Source: Deltaproteobacteria bacterium
GTDB lineage: Bacteria > Myxococcota_A > UBA9042
DNA length: 64,000 nt
NCBI GenBank assembly: GCA_020632665.1
Contig: JACKFC010000013.1
Coordinates: forward strand, 62,001-126,000
Reading direction: 5' to 3'
Positions within the stretch are counted from its first letter, which is position 1, and every line of letters starts with the position of its first letter. The notes under the pieces were generated by a model. The model did no database searches and was not told the DNA's origin. It worked only from the letters and a program-made list of their open reading frames with translations. A program made the translations under genes and the position numbers. Of the stretch, positions 1 to 10,400 are shown in pieces.

Positions 1-653
1 GTGGCCTCGTTGCCGGGCTCGCCGAGGGCGGGGAGCACCGTCCCTGCGGCGGGCGCTTGGACGATTTGGTAGTAGGGCGTCGCCGTCGCGAGCGTCGCGC
101 TCTCGAAGACCAAGGGGGCGCCGCCGACGTTGCCGAAGCTGGCGCACGCGGTGGGTGGCGCCGCTGCCGACGGGTTGAGGAAGGTGAGTTGCTGCTGGTC
201 GAGTTGGAGCTTCGGGCCCAAGGTCGCGATGTCGAACTGCAGCTCGACCTCGGGCCGGTCCGGATCGTCGCTGCGGATGCGGAGCCGCGCGCCGTGGTTG
301 TCGGGGAGATTCGGGTCCGGCGTGTACCGAACGTGCAGAGAGCGCGCAGCGCCGGGCTCCACCGTGGTCGGCAAGCTCGGCGCGCCGCCGGGCCACACCT
401 GCTGCAGGAAGGCGTTGTCGGTCTCGAAGTCGACCTCGTGCAGGGTCAGGGTGCCCGCCCCGGCGTTGCGGAGGCGCACCGTCACCTGTTGCGAGAGTTG
501 GCCGCCGGAGAGGTCGGGCTGGAAGGTCCACGAGGTCGCTCCGGGCTGGGCCTCGATCGCGACGTCGAGCTGCGGAAAGGCCTCGAATCCGGGGTCACTG
601 CAGGCCAGCAGCAGGCTCGCCAAGCAAGCGGCCCACTTCATTCGCGTTGTCAT
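1..653 (-). CDS. Lipoprotein with Ig-like (choice-of-anchor D type) repeats, 3' end outside window
   Basis: The gene reads leftward and leaves the window after 217 codons. The start at 653 is preceded by GGAGG seven bases away; a second in-frame ATG at 641 lies too far from it. The first residues form a lipoprotein signal ending in LLAC, making Cys18 the lipidated residue. The mature part holds two Ig-like units: one with RLRNAGAGTLTL near residue 60 and one with ASFGNVGGAPLVF near residue 172. These resemble the ASH / choice-of-anchor D beta-sandwiches common in Myxococcota surface proteins. It probably sits on the outer membrane as a binding or structural module. No catalytic motif is visible and the specific role is unknown. 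Confidence 0.75.
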   Translation of the reverse strand, partial: MTTRMKWAACLASLLLACSDPGFEAFPQLDVAIEAQPGATSWTFQPDLSGGQLSQQVTVRLRNAGAGTLTLHEVDFETDNAFLQQVWPGGAPSLPTTVEPGAARSLHVRYTPDPNLPDNHGARLRIRSDDPDRPEVELQFDIATLGPKLQLDQQQLTFLNPSAAAPPTACASFGNVGGAPLVFESATLATATPYYQIVQAPAAGTVLPALGEPGNEA

Positions 654-799
654 CGCTCCACCTCCGACGCGTCGGCGCGGTGGCCGGCTGCACGATGTCG
701 TCTTGCGCTGCGCGGTGGCGATCCGTCATCGCCGCGCCACGTTCCTATCAAGATTCGTCAAGCAGCGGCGCCCCAACCCGTCAAACACAAAAGGACTCC

Positions 800-829
800 T
801 TGACGACCGCCGATCGCGACGCGTAGTGT
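800..829 (+). promoter_or_regulatory. Candidate sigma70-like promoter in the 654-954 divergent gap
   Basis: The 301-base gap between two divergent lipoprotein genes holds no convincing gene. TTGACG at 800-805 is followed after 18 bases by TAGTGT at 824-829. The -35 is good and the -10 is weak. The same TTGACG-N18-TAGT layout occurs upstream of the gene at 60684. The RNA leader to the start at 955 would be about 120 bases. Confidence 0.3.
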
Positions 830-954
830 TCGCGCAGCTTCGCGCCCCGCCCCTACGGCTCCGTACCAACGCCCCCGTGGCTGCCGGTGACGGAGAAGCG
901 AGCGGATTTGACGACGAACGGGCCGCAGCCGTGCTGCGCCCCTCGGAGACGACG

Positions 955-3519
955 ATGAGCCGACCGTGTACGACGCGGTGGCTCGCCGTCGCAGCCGCCG
1001 TGTGGATCGGTGGTTGCGCGGTCGAGCCCGACGATGCAGCGACCGCCGTGCCGCCCGAGCTGAGCCTCGGCGCGGCAGAACTCGAGGTCGGCGCGTTGCA
1101 GCTCGGCGCCGAGATCCGCGTCCGCGTCCCGCTGGTCGGTGACGGAGAGGCCGGCCCGGTCCTGCTGGCGCTGCGCGACCCCGCGAGCACCGCGCGCTGC
1201 ACGCTCGGCAGCCTGGACGTGGTGACCAACGGCGCTGAGCGGCAGGCAGAGGGAGAGGTCCGCGTCGGCGCGGATTGCGCGGCGCTGCGCGGTGTCGCAG
1301 GGGTCGAGCTCGTCGCCGCGATGCCGCGGCCCTCCTCGACGCTCGTCGCCCCACCGACCACCTGTGCCCGTGACCTGCGCGGCGGCTGCGAGGCGCTGCG
1401 CGTCACCGACGCCGTCGAGCCGGGCCCGCGCGTCGAGTCGGCGCGGCTGGACTCGAACCTGGTGCTGCTCTTCACGCCGCCGGAGCTGCCCTCGGCCTCG
1501 GCCGCGACGCCCGGTGTGGGCACGCCCGGCGACGCCGCGTTTCGCCTGCCCGCCGCCGCGGTCGACCCCGCGGCGATGGCACCTTCGCTGCCCGCTACGG
1601 TGATCCGCGGCAGCGCGCGGCTCTCTGCCGCCGAGCCCGGCGCCGCGTCGTCCGACGCGCCCGCGCTGAGCATCCGCATCCGATCTGCCGAGGGCGACGC
1701 CGACTGGCAGCCGCTCGCCGAAGACGACACCCTCGCCGTCGCCTCCTGGGCCGAGGCCGCGGGTACCGTCGGCCAGGTTCGCGAGGTGCCGTTCAGCCTG
1801 AGCCTGGGCGCGACCACCCGCGCGGCGCTGCTCGACGGCCCTTGGAAGGCCACCTCCCTGCTCCAACTTCGCGTCTGCCCGGCCACGGCGGAAGCGGCCG
1901 GCGTCGGCAGCATCGACGCCAGCGCCGCGGAGGGCCGCTGCGTCACGCTTCCGGTCGCCCTCGCGCGCATCGCGCAGGGCCTGCCCGAGCTCGCGCCGGC
2001 CGGGGCCGAGCCGCAGACCGGCGCCGACTACTTCGAGATCGGCAAGAAGGAGTCGAGCGGCAGCGCGCTGCTGCAGCTGCACCGCTTCCGCGGCGGCTTC
2101 CGCGAAGTGGTCGCCGGCCACGTCCGCTTCGGCGGCGTGATGTGGGCCCGGATCACCAGCAGCATCCCGGCGTTTTCGCTTCCGATCGACAAGGTGATCG
2201 AGCTTCGGGTCTGGCACGACACCGCGCCGGTCGCCGCCGATATCGTCACCGCCTCGATCTCCCTGGTCGGCCTGCCGAGCATCCCGCTGCCGACCTTCGA
2301 GGTCCCGGACAGCTTCCAGATCGCGATCCAGACCCAGGCCGACACCTCGGGGGCGAGCGTCTCGTTCGACGCGACGGCCGACCTCGGTTCGCTGCTCGAC
2401 AAGCTCTCGTTCACCAACGACGCGCTCTCGCTGCCGGGCCTGAAATTCTGCGTCATCGGCGACAAGGTCTGCATCGACGTGGCCTTCGAGATCAAGGCGT
2501 CGGTCAAGACCGGCCTCGGCATCGCCAAGGGCGTCGCCCAGCCGACCTGCACCACCGTCGGCGACCTCGGCTGCTACGCCGGCGAAGGCGAGACCGGCTC
2601 GTTCTGGGACCACGCCGCCGCCTGCTTCGCCAAGGGCGCCTTCCTGCCACCGAGCCCGACCGACGCCAGCAAGCGGGCCCTGCAGCGCAGCTTCGCCAAC
2701 GCCCTCGGCACCCCCTTCTACCTCGGCCTGCAGCGTCCCGGCGTCGACTATACCTACCTGATGAGCCAGGGCTTCTTCGAGCAGAACTGGAAGTCGCTCG
2801 GCGTCGGTCCGGCCGCGCTGCCGACCTGGTGGGCCTTCCTCGACGCCTCGATCTTCGTCAAGGAATCCGGGGCGTGTGCGGTGCAGGCGCCCGATACCTA
2901 CACCAGCGCGATGCGGGTCGAATACGGCACCGAGTCGGTCGCCAAGGCGGCGGTCGCCAACCCGGCGATTCGCGACCTCGCCTCCTCGGCCCACGTCCCC
3001 TGCCAGGCGCTGCTGCCGCGCGTCTGCGCCTATCCCGTCGACGGCAACGGCAAGCTGCAATACGAATACAACGAGGTCTTCGTCCGCTTCGTCGGTCAGC
3101 TCAGCCTCGAAGGCTCGCTGCACAAGGGCTTCGGTATCGAGGGCGTCGGCGCCTGGGGCACCGTCGACATGAAGGGCACGCTGCTCACCACGACCTTCGC
3201 CGCGACCATCGGCCAGCGCTGGCACGCAGCCAAGACGACGTCCGGCGCCTGGCGCACCAAAGGCGCGGCCTTCGGCTCGGTCGCGCTGCAGGGCCAGCTC
3301 GGTAGCATCGACGTCAGCGGCAGCGGCTGCCTGCGCTTCGGCGTGCCGAAGTGCGATTTCCTCGGGCCGATCTCCAGCGTCTGCAACGTCGTGCAGCACA
3401 CCGAATGCCTGAGCTTCTCGCTCGGCGGCCTGACCAAGCTCCTGCCGCTGACCGAGATCGGCGCCTCGTTCGCCGCCCAGGGCCTCGCCTTCGACGTGAT
3501 CACCGAGGCCGCGCCATGA
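955..3519 (+). CDS. Large secreted lipoprotein of unknown function (854 aa)
   Basis: The start ATG at 955 has GGAG six bases upstream and is followed at once by a lipoprotein signal ending in WIGGC (Cys21); the frame upstream of 955 is open but lacks signal character. The mature protein has an Ala/Pro-rich first third (residues 25-350) with paired cysteines such as CARDLRGGC. A more regular second half carries short Cys-pair segments (PTCTTVGDLGC, KFCVIGDKVC, CALLPRVC-like) and beta-rich stretches. No family was recognised. The stop overlaps the next start (ATGA at 3516-3519), and that gene overlaps the giant lipoprotein in the same way, so the three are probably co-translated and may form one surface complex. 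Confidence 0.8.
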   Translation: MSRPCTTRWLAVAAAVWIGGCAVEPDDAATAVPPELSLGAAELEVGALQLGAEIRVRVPLVGDGEAGPVLLALRDPASTARCTLGSLDVVTNGAERQAEGEVRVGADCAALRGVAGVELVAAMPRPSSTLVAPPTTCARDLRGGCEALRVTDAVEPGPRVESARLDSNLVLLFTPPELPSASAATPGVGTPGDAAFRLPAAAVDPAAMAPSLPATVIRGSARLSAAEPGAASSDAPALSIRIRSAEGDADWQPLAEDDTLAVASWAEAAGTVGQVREVPFSLSLGATTRAALLDGPWKATSLLQLRVCPATAEAAGVGSIDASAAEGRCVTLPVALARIAQGLPELAPAGAEPQTGADYFEIGKKESSGSALLQLHRFRGGFREVVAGHVRFGGVMWARITSSIPAFSLPIDKVIELRVWHDTAPVAADIVTASISLVGLPSIPLPTFEVPDSFQIAIQTQADTSGASVSFDATADLGSLLDKLSFTNDALSLPGLKFCVIGDKVCIDVAFEIKASVKTGLGIAKGVAQPTCTTVGDLGCYAGEGETGSFWDHAAACFAKGAFLPPSPTDASKRALQRSFANALGTPFYLGLQRPGVDYTYLMSQGFFEQNWKSLGVGPAALPTWWAFLDASIFVKESGACAVQAPDTYTSAMRVEYGTESVAKAAVANPAIRDLASSAHVPCQALLPRVCAYPVDGNGKLQYEYNEVFVRFVGQLSLEGSLHKGFGIEGVGAWGTVDMKGTLLTTTFAATIGQRWHAAKTTSGAWRTKGAAFGSVALQGQLGSIDVSGSGCLRFGVPKCDFLGPISSVCNVVQHTECLSFSLGGLTKLLPLTEIGASFAAQGLAFDVITEAAP

Positions 3520-4493
3520 AGACCCGCAACCTCGGCCTGCTCGCCGTCGTCTGCAGCGCCGCCGCAGCGGTCGCCTGGCTCGCGACGCCACCGCCGCCAA
3601 CCTCCGCGCCTGTGCCGAAGCTCGAGGCTGCGGCGGCGCCTGCAGTCGCGCCGCAGCCTGACCTCGACGCTCCGAGTCCGTCTGCTGCCGCCGGAACGCC
3701 GGCGCCCGATGCCGCGGCCACGCTCCGGGCGCGCGTCGCCGATCCGAACCTCGCCGAGGCCGACCGGATGTGGGCCGCGCTCCACCTCGCCGACCACCCC
3801 GGTGACGAACGGGCAAGCCTCACGACCCTGGCCGCCCTCTACCGCAGCGCGCCGCCGACCCGCGGCGCCGAGGGCTCGGTGCTCGCCGGCGTGGCGCTGG
3901 TCGCGATCGGCCAGCTCGCCGGCCACGCCCGCGATCCGGACGTGCGGCGGGATGCCGTCGCCTTGCTGGCCGCGACCTTGCGCGAACAAAGCAGCCCGCA
4001 TCTGCTGCAATCGGCGGCCTCGGCGGCCGGCGCCACCGGCGACGCGGGCCTGCTCGACGTCCTCGCCCCGCTGCATCGGCACGCCGACCCCGAGGTGCGC
4101 TACTACGTCGCCGAAGCCGCGGCGAAGCTCCCCGGTGGCGGCGAGGCGCCGTGGCTGCAGGCGCTCTGGCGCGATGATGCCTCGCCCCGCCTGCGCGTCG
4201 CGGTGCTCACCCAGCTGCGCGCCCACGGCGGGCTCGACGCGGCCTGGCGAGACGCCGCGCGCGCCGCGCTGCCGCAGGCCCACGCGCCGGTCCTCGCCGA
4301 AGCCTTGATCCAGGTCCTCGGGCCGTCGGCTGCTGCCGGCGACGTCCACGCCCGCGCCGCGCTGCTCGCCCGCCTCAGCCACGAGGCCAGCAAGGGCGCT
4401 GGGGCCGACGCCGGCCTGCTGCAGCAGATCGGCGCCCACCTCGATGCCGAAACCTTGGCCGCGGCCCTGCGCCCGGCGAGCGTGCTGCCATGA
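3516..4493 (+). CDS. Membrane-anchored HEAT-repeat-like protein (325 aa)
   Basis: Translation starts inside the previous stop (ATGA) and ends inside the next start (ATGA at 4490), so all three genes are coupled. Residues 6-22 form one hydrophobic segment (signal anchor or uncleaved signal) followed by a Pro/Ala-rich linker to about residue 65. The rest is an alpha-helical solenoid of Ala/Leu-rich pairs of helices, with units such as DPEVRYYVAEAAAKL near residue 195 that look like HEAT/PBS-lyase-type repeats. Such solenoids normally bind protein partners. With its neighbours being lipoproteins, a periplasmic scaffold role is likely but unproven. No enzyme motif is visible. Confidence 0.75.
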   Translation: MKTRNLGLLAVVCSAAAAVAWLATPPPPTSAPVPKLEAAAAPAVAPQPDLDAPSPSAAAGTPAPDAAATLRARVADPNLAEADRMWAALHLADHPGDERASLTTLAALYRSAPPTRGAEGSVLAGVALVAIGQLAGHARDPDVRRDAVALLAATLREQSSPHLLQSAASAAGATGDAGLLDVLAPLHRHADPEVRYYVAEAAAKLPGGGEAPWLQALWRDDASPRLRVAVLTQLRAHGGLDAAWRDAARAALPQAHAPVLAEALIQVLGPSAAAGDVHARAALLARLSHEASKGAGADAGLLQQIGAHLDAETLAAALRPASVLP

Positions 4494-7400
4494 ACGCCCA
4501 TCGCACCTTCTCCCCCTCCGCGACGCGATGGCTGAGCCTCGCGCTGCTCTGCCTGGCGCTCGGCCTCGGCTGCAGCGACGACGACGGCAAGCCCGCCGCC
4601 GGCAAGGACACCGCAGGCGACACGGCCGGCGACACCGCAGGCGACGCGGTCGGCGACAGCGTCACCGGCGATACCGCGACCGGCGACGCGACCGGCGACG
4701 CGAGCGGTGATACCGCCGCGGACGCTGATCTGGACGTCGCGACGGACGTCGAGCCCGGCGACGTCGAGGATGTGTCCGCCGGCGACGCCCTGACCGACGG
4801 CGGCGCGGTGGATCCGGCTCCGGTGCAGCAGACCGTCGGTGAGCAAGGCGGCAAGGTCGAGCACAGCAGCGGCGCGGGGCTCGACGTGCCTGCAGGCGCG
4901 CTGCCGGCGGGCGTCGAGCTGACCGTCGTCGCGGCGCCCGCACCCGCGTCGGTCGCCGCCGTGGGCGAGGCGCTCGGGCCGGCGCTGGTGCTCGGCCCCG
5001 AGGGTCAGACCTTCCTCGTGCCGGTGGAGATCTCGCTGCCGGTCGACAGCAAGCTCGTCGCCGGCGTCGACCCGGCGCTGCTGCAGATCGTGTTGGCGCC
5101 GAACGCCGGCGGCAGCTTCACCGGCCTGCAGACGGTCTGGGACCCGACGAAGCAGCGGCTGCGCGCCTGGACCACGCACTTCTCGGTCGCCGTCCCGGTC
5201 AAGCGCCAGGGCCCGCCGCTGGCGTTGACCCTGCCGACGCTGCCCACGGCCGAGGTCGGCAAGAGCTTCGGCCCGGTGCAGCTCGCCGCGACCGGCGGCA
5301 CCGCGCCGCTGAGCTACGCCCTCGCCGGCGGCACCCTCGCACCCGGCCTCGCCCTCTCGCCCTCCGGTCAGATCAGCGGCACCCCCGCGCAGGCCGGCAA
5401 ATTCGCCGTCGGCGTGCGGGTGCAGGACGCCGCGGGCCAGGCGCTCGACGTCTCGCTCGGCCTCGACGTCGCCGGCCCGCCGAACGCCGCGCCGAAGCCC
5501 TCGACCCTGAGCCCCGCCGCGGTGCAGGTCGGGTCCGGTCCGGTCGAGCTCACGGTGCAGGGCGCCGACTTCGCCTTCGGCGCGCTCGTGCTGCTCGGCG
5601 GCAAGGGCGCGCCGACCACGCGCAAGGACGCGCAGACGCTGGTCGTCACCGTGCCGGCGAGCAAGCTCGTCAACGCCGGAGAGCTGAGCGTGGCCGTGGT
5701 CAACCCGCCCCCGGGTGGTGGGACGTCCGCGGCGCTGGCGCTGCAGATCGTGGCCATCGATCCGCCCGATGGTGGCGGCAGCGACGCCGACGCCACGGGC
5801 GGCGACGACACCGACGGCGGCAGCGCCGATGTCGACGCTGGCGACGGCGACACCGGTGACGCTGACACCGGCCCAACCTGCCAGCCCACCGATCCGCCCG
5901 ACGAGATCTGCGACGGCCTCGACAACGACTGCGACGGCAAGACCGACGACGTGCCCTGCGACGACGGCAACGTCTGCACCGACGACAGCTGCGACCCCTC
6001 CGCCGGCTGCGTCGCCGCGCCCAACGCGGTGACCTGCACCGACGGCGACCCCTGCACCACCGGCGACGCCTGCAGCAAGGGCAAATGCGTCGGCCCCGGC
6101 AGCGTCGCCTGCGACGACGGTGACGCCTGCTCGCTCGACGCCTGCGACAAGGCCACCGGCGCCTGCACGGCCACCCCGATCATCGGCTGCGGCGACAACT
6201 GCGCGACCGCCGCCGACTGCAAGGACGATGGCAACGGCTGCACCGGCTGGAGCTGTGACGCCGGCGCTTGCGCCGTCACCTACTCCACCGCGCCTTGCGA
6301 CGACGGCGACGCCTGCACCGCCCCGGACCTCTGCGGCAAGGGCGCCTGCAAAGGCGCGACGGTCGACTGCGACGACGCCAACCCCTGCACCGACGACGCC
6401 TGCGACAACAAGACCGGCTGCACCGCCACCGCCAACACCGCGCCGTGCAGCGACGGCAAGATCTGCACCGCCGGCGATACCTGCAAAGACGCCGCCTGCG
6501 TCGCCGGCGCGACCAGCACTTGCGACGACGGCAACGCCTGCACCTTCGACCAATGCGACGCCAAGCTCGGCTGCCAGCACATCGCGCAAGGCATGAGCTG
6601 CACCGACGGCGACCCCTGCACCGCCGGCGACGCGTGTGAAGGCGGCGCCTGCAAGCCCGGCAAGCCGGTGCTCTGCGACGACGGCAACGCCTGCACCTTC
6701 GACACCTGCCACCCGCAGACCGGCCAATGCCAAGCCGCCCCGGCGCCCGGCTGCGGCGTGCCCTGCGCCAGCGACGCCGGCTGCGTCGACACCGGCGACC
6801 CCTGCGCGACGCTCGGCTGCGTCGCAGGCGCCTGTGCCGTTACCATCACCACCGCCAACTGCGACGACGGCGACCCGTGCACCAGCAGCGACGCCTGCAT
6901 CGGCGGCCAATGCCGCGGCCAGGGCGGCAACTGCGACGACGGCAACCCCTGCACCGTCGACACCTGCTCGCCCAGCCTCGGCTGCGCCCACCAGGCCGTC
7001 GCCGACGCCAACGCCGTCCCGTGCGAAGACGGCAGCGCGTGCACCGTCCAAGACCGCTGCAAAGCCGGCGTCTGCAAGCCCGGGCCGAAGCAGCAATGCG
7101 ACGACGGCCTGCCGTGCACCGCCGACGCCTGCGACCCCAAACTCGGCTGCCGAGCCACCGCGCAGACCGGAGCCGCGTGCAGCGACGGGGACGGCTGCAC
7201 CACCGGCGACGCCTGCCAGGACGGCGTCTGCTTGCCGGGCGCGGTGACCAGCTGCGACGACGGCGACGGCTGCACCGCCGACGCCTGCGACAAGGTCACC
7301 GGCGCTTGCAAGAACGTCGCCGTCATCGGCTGCGGCGACGCCTGCCAGAGCCCCGCCGACTGCAAGGACGACGGCAACGCCTGCACCAGCGCGACCTGCG

Positions 7401-10400
7401 ACGGCGGCGTCTGCGGCCTCGCCGCGGCCGCGACCAGCTGCGACGACGGCGACGCCTGCACCAGTGGCGACGCCTGCGTCGGCACCAGCTGCAAGGGCAA
7501 GGCCGGCGCGACCGGCTGTGACGACGGCAACCCCTGCACCCAGGACGGCTGCGATCCCGAAAAGGGCTGCGTCCACACGCCGCTGACGTCCAGCCCGAGC
7601 AAGCCGGCGCCCTGCCAGACCGGCAACGCCTGCGTCGCCGCGGCCGTCTGCCAACAAGGCGCCTGTGTGGTCGGCGTCGCGGTGCAATGCGACGACGGCA
7701 ACGCCTGCACCGCCGACCGCTGCGACGGCAAGGCCGGCTGCCAACACCTCGCCCTCGCCGCGCCCTGCAACGACGGCAGCCCCTGCACGCTGCAGGACGA
7801 ATGCGACGCGGGCGTCTGCAAGGGCGGCGTCGCCAAGACCTGCACCGACGGGCTCGCCTGCACCCTCGACCGCTGCGATCCCGCCACCGGCGCCTGCACC
7901 TTCGCGCCACTCCTGGGCTGCGGTGCACCGTGCGACAAATCCGCCGACTGCAAGGACGACGGCTCGCCGTGCACCACCGCGCTCTGCGCCGGCGGCAGCT
8001 GCGTCATCGCCTTCGTCGCCGCGCCGTGCAACGACGGCGACGCCTGCTCGCTCGGCGACCGCTGCGCGGGCGGCGTCTGCCAGGGCACCACGCCCGCCTG
8101 CGACGACGGCAACAGCTGCACCGCCGACGCCTGCGACGCCAAAGCCGGCTGCAGCCACCAGAACCTACAAGGTGGGTGCAGCGACGGCAGCCTCTGCACG
8201 GTCAACGACGTCTGCGCAGGCGGCACCTGCAAGGGTGGCGCGTTGCTGCCCTGCGACGACGGCAACCCCTGCACCAGCGAGAGCTGCGACGCCAGCAAGG
8301 GCTGCGTCGCCGTGGCCAACCAGGCCGACTGCAGCGACGGCAACGCCTGCACGCTCGGCGATGTCTGCGCCGGCGGTGCCTGCACCGCCGGCGCGGTCAA
8401 GGCCTGCGACGACGGCAAAGCCTGCACCTTCGACCGCTGCGACCGCGCCACCGGCGCCTGCACCGCGACCGCCCAGCCCGGCTGCGGCGCGAGCTGCGGG
8501 GTCGACGCAGATTGCCAGGCCGGTGTGCTGCCGTGCGCGGCGCTCTCCTGCCAGGCCGGGGCATGCCAACTCGCGACGGCCGCCACGCCGACCACCTGCG
8601 ACGACGGCGACGCCTGCACCAGCGGCGACGCCTGCGACAAGGGCCTCTGCCTCGGCAAGGCCAGCGACTGCGACGACGGCAACGCCTGCACCACCGACGC
8701 CTGCGCGCCGAGCAAGGGCTGCACCCACACCGCGCTCGCCGCCGGCCAAGGCGGCCCCGCAGGCACGGTCGGCTGCGACGACGGCGACCTCTGCACCCAA
8801 GGCGAGACCTGCCAGGGCGGCAGCTGCACCGGCGGCAAGCCGGCCGCCTGCCAGGACGCCAACCCCTGCACCGACGACAGCTGCGACAAAGACGCCGGCT
8901 GCGTCCACCTGCCGAACAAGGCCAGCTGCGACGACGACAATACCTGCACCTCGGCCGACCACTGCCTGCTCGGCTATTGCCTCGGCGGTGCGGCCAAAGA
9001 CTGCGACGACGGCAACGCCTGCACCGCCGACGGCTGCGGCAGCGACAAGGGCTGCGTCCACGCCGCGCTGCCGGCCGGCGCCTCGGTGACGTGCAGCGAC
9101 GGCGACGCCTGCACCGCCGGCGACGCCTGCACCGGCGGCGCCTGCAAGGCCACGGGGGCGACCGACTGCGACGACGGCGAGAGCTGCACCAGCGACAGCT
9201 GCGACAAAGCCAAGGGCTGCGTCCACAGCGACAAGGCCGGGAGCTGCGACGACGGCGACGCCTGCACGAGCGGCGACGTCTGCGTCTTCGGCGCCTGTGT
9301 CGGCGGCGTCACCGTGCTCTGCGACGACGGCAAGGCGTGCACGGCCGATGCTTGCGACAAGACCAAGGGCTGCGTGAACACGCCACTCACCGACGGACCC
9401 GGCAGCAAGGCGCCGTGCAACGACGGCGACGCCTGCAGCATCGGCGACGCCTGCGCCGCGGGCGTCTGCAAGCCCGGAACGACGGCCGATTGCGACGACG
9501 GCAACGCGTGCACCGACGACGCCTGCGACAAGGCCAAGGGCTGCACCCACGCCCTCTCGACCAAGCCCTGCAGCGACGGCAACGCCTGCACCGCGCCCGA
9601 CGCCTGCAAGGCCGGCGCCTGCGTCGCGGGGCAGCCGGTCGGTTGCGACGACGGCAACCCGTGCACCGACGAGAGCTGCGACAAGAACAAGGGCTGCGTC
9701 GCGCTACCGAATACCGCGACCTGCACCGACGGCGACGCCTGCACCACCGAAGACGCCTGCAAGGATGGCGGCTGCATCGGCGGTGCGGCGCCGAAATGCG
9801 ACGACGGCAACCCGTGCACCGACGAGAGCTGCGACAAGGCCGAGGGCTGCGTCGCGCTGCCGAATACGGTGAGCTGCACCGACGGCAGCGTCTGCACCGA
9901 GAAGGACGGCTGCAAGGCCGGCGCGTGTGTGCCGGGCGCGGCGGTCGACTGTGACGACGGCAACGCCTGCACCGACGACGCCTGCGACAAGGCCGAGGGC
10001 TGCACCCACACGTTCTCGACCAAAAGCTGCGACGACGGCACCGCCTGCACCACGAGCGATACCTGCAAGCAGGGCGCCTGCGTCGGCACGGCGGTGAACT
10101 GCGACGACGGCAAGGTCTGCACCTTCGACCGTTGCGATCCCGCCACCGGCTGCGTCCACACCGACCAGATCGCGGCTTGCGACGACGGTGACGCCTGCAC
10201 CAGCCCTGACCGCTGCGACAAGGGCGCCTGCGTCCCGGGCAAGGCGCTGGGCTGCGACGACGGCAACGCCTGCACCGACGACAGCTGCGACAAGGCCACG
10301 GGCTGCAAGAACGCCGCGAATACGGCGCCGTGCAGCGACGGCGACGCCTGCACCACGGGCGACGGCTGCAAGGCCGGAAGCTGCCAGACCACGGGTGTGC

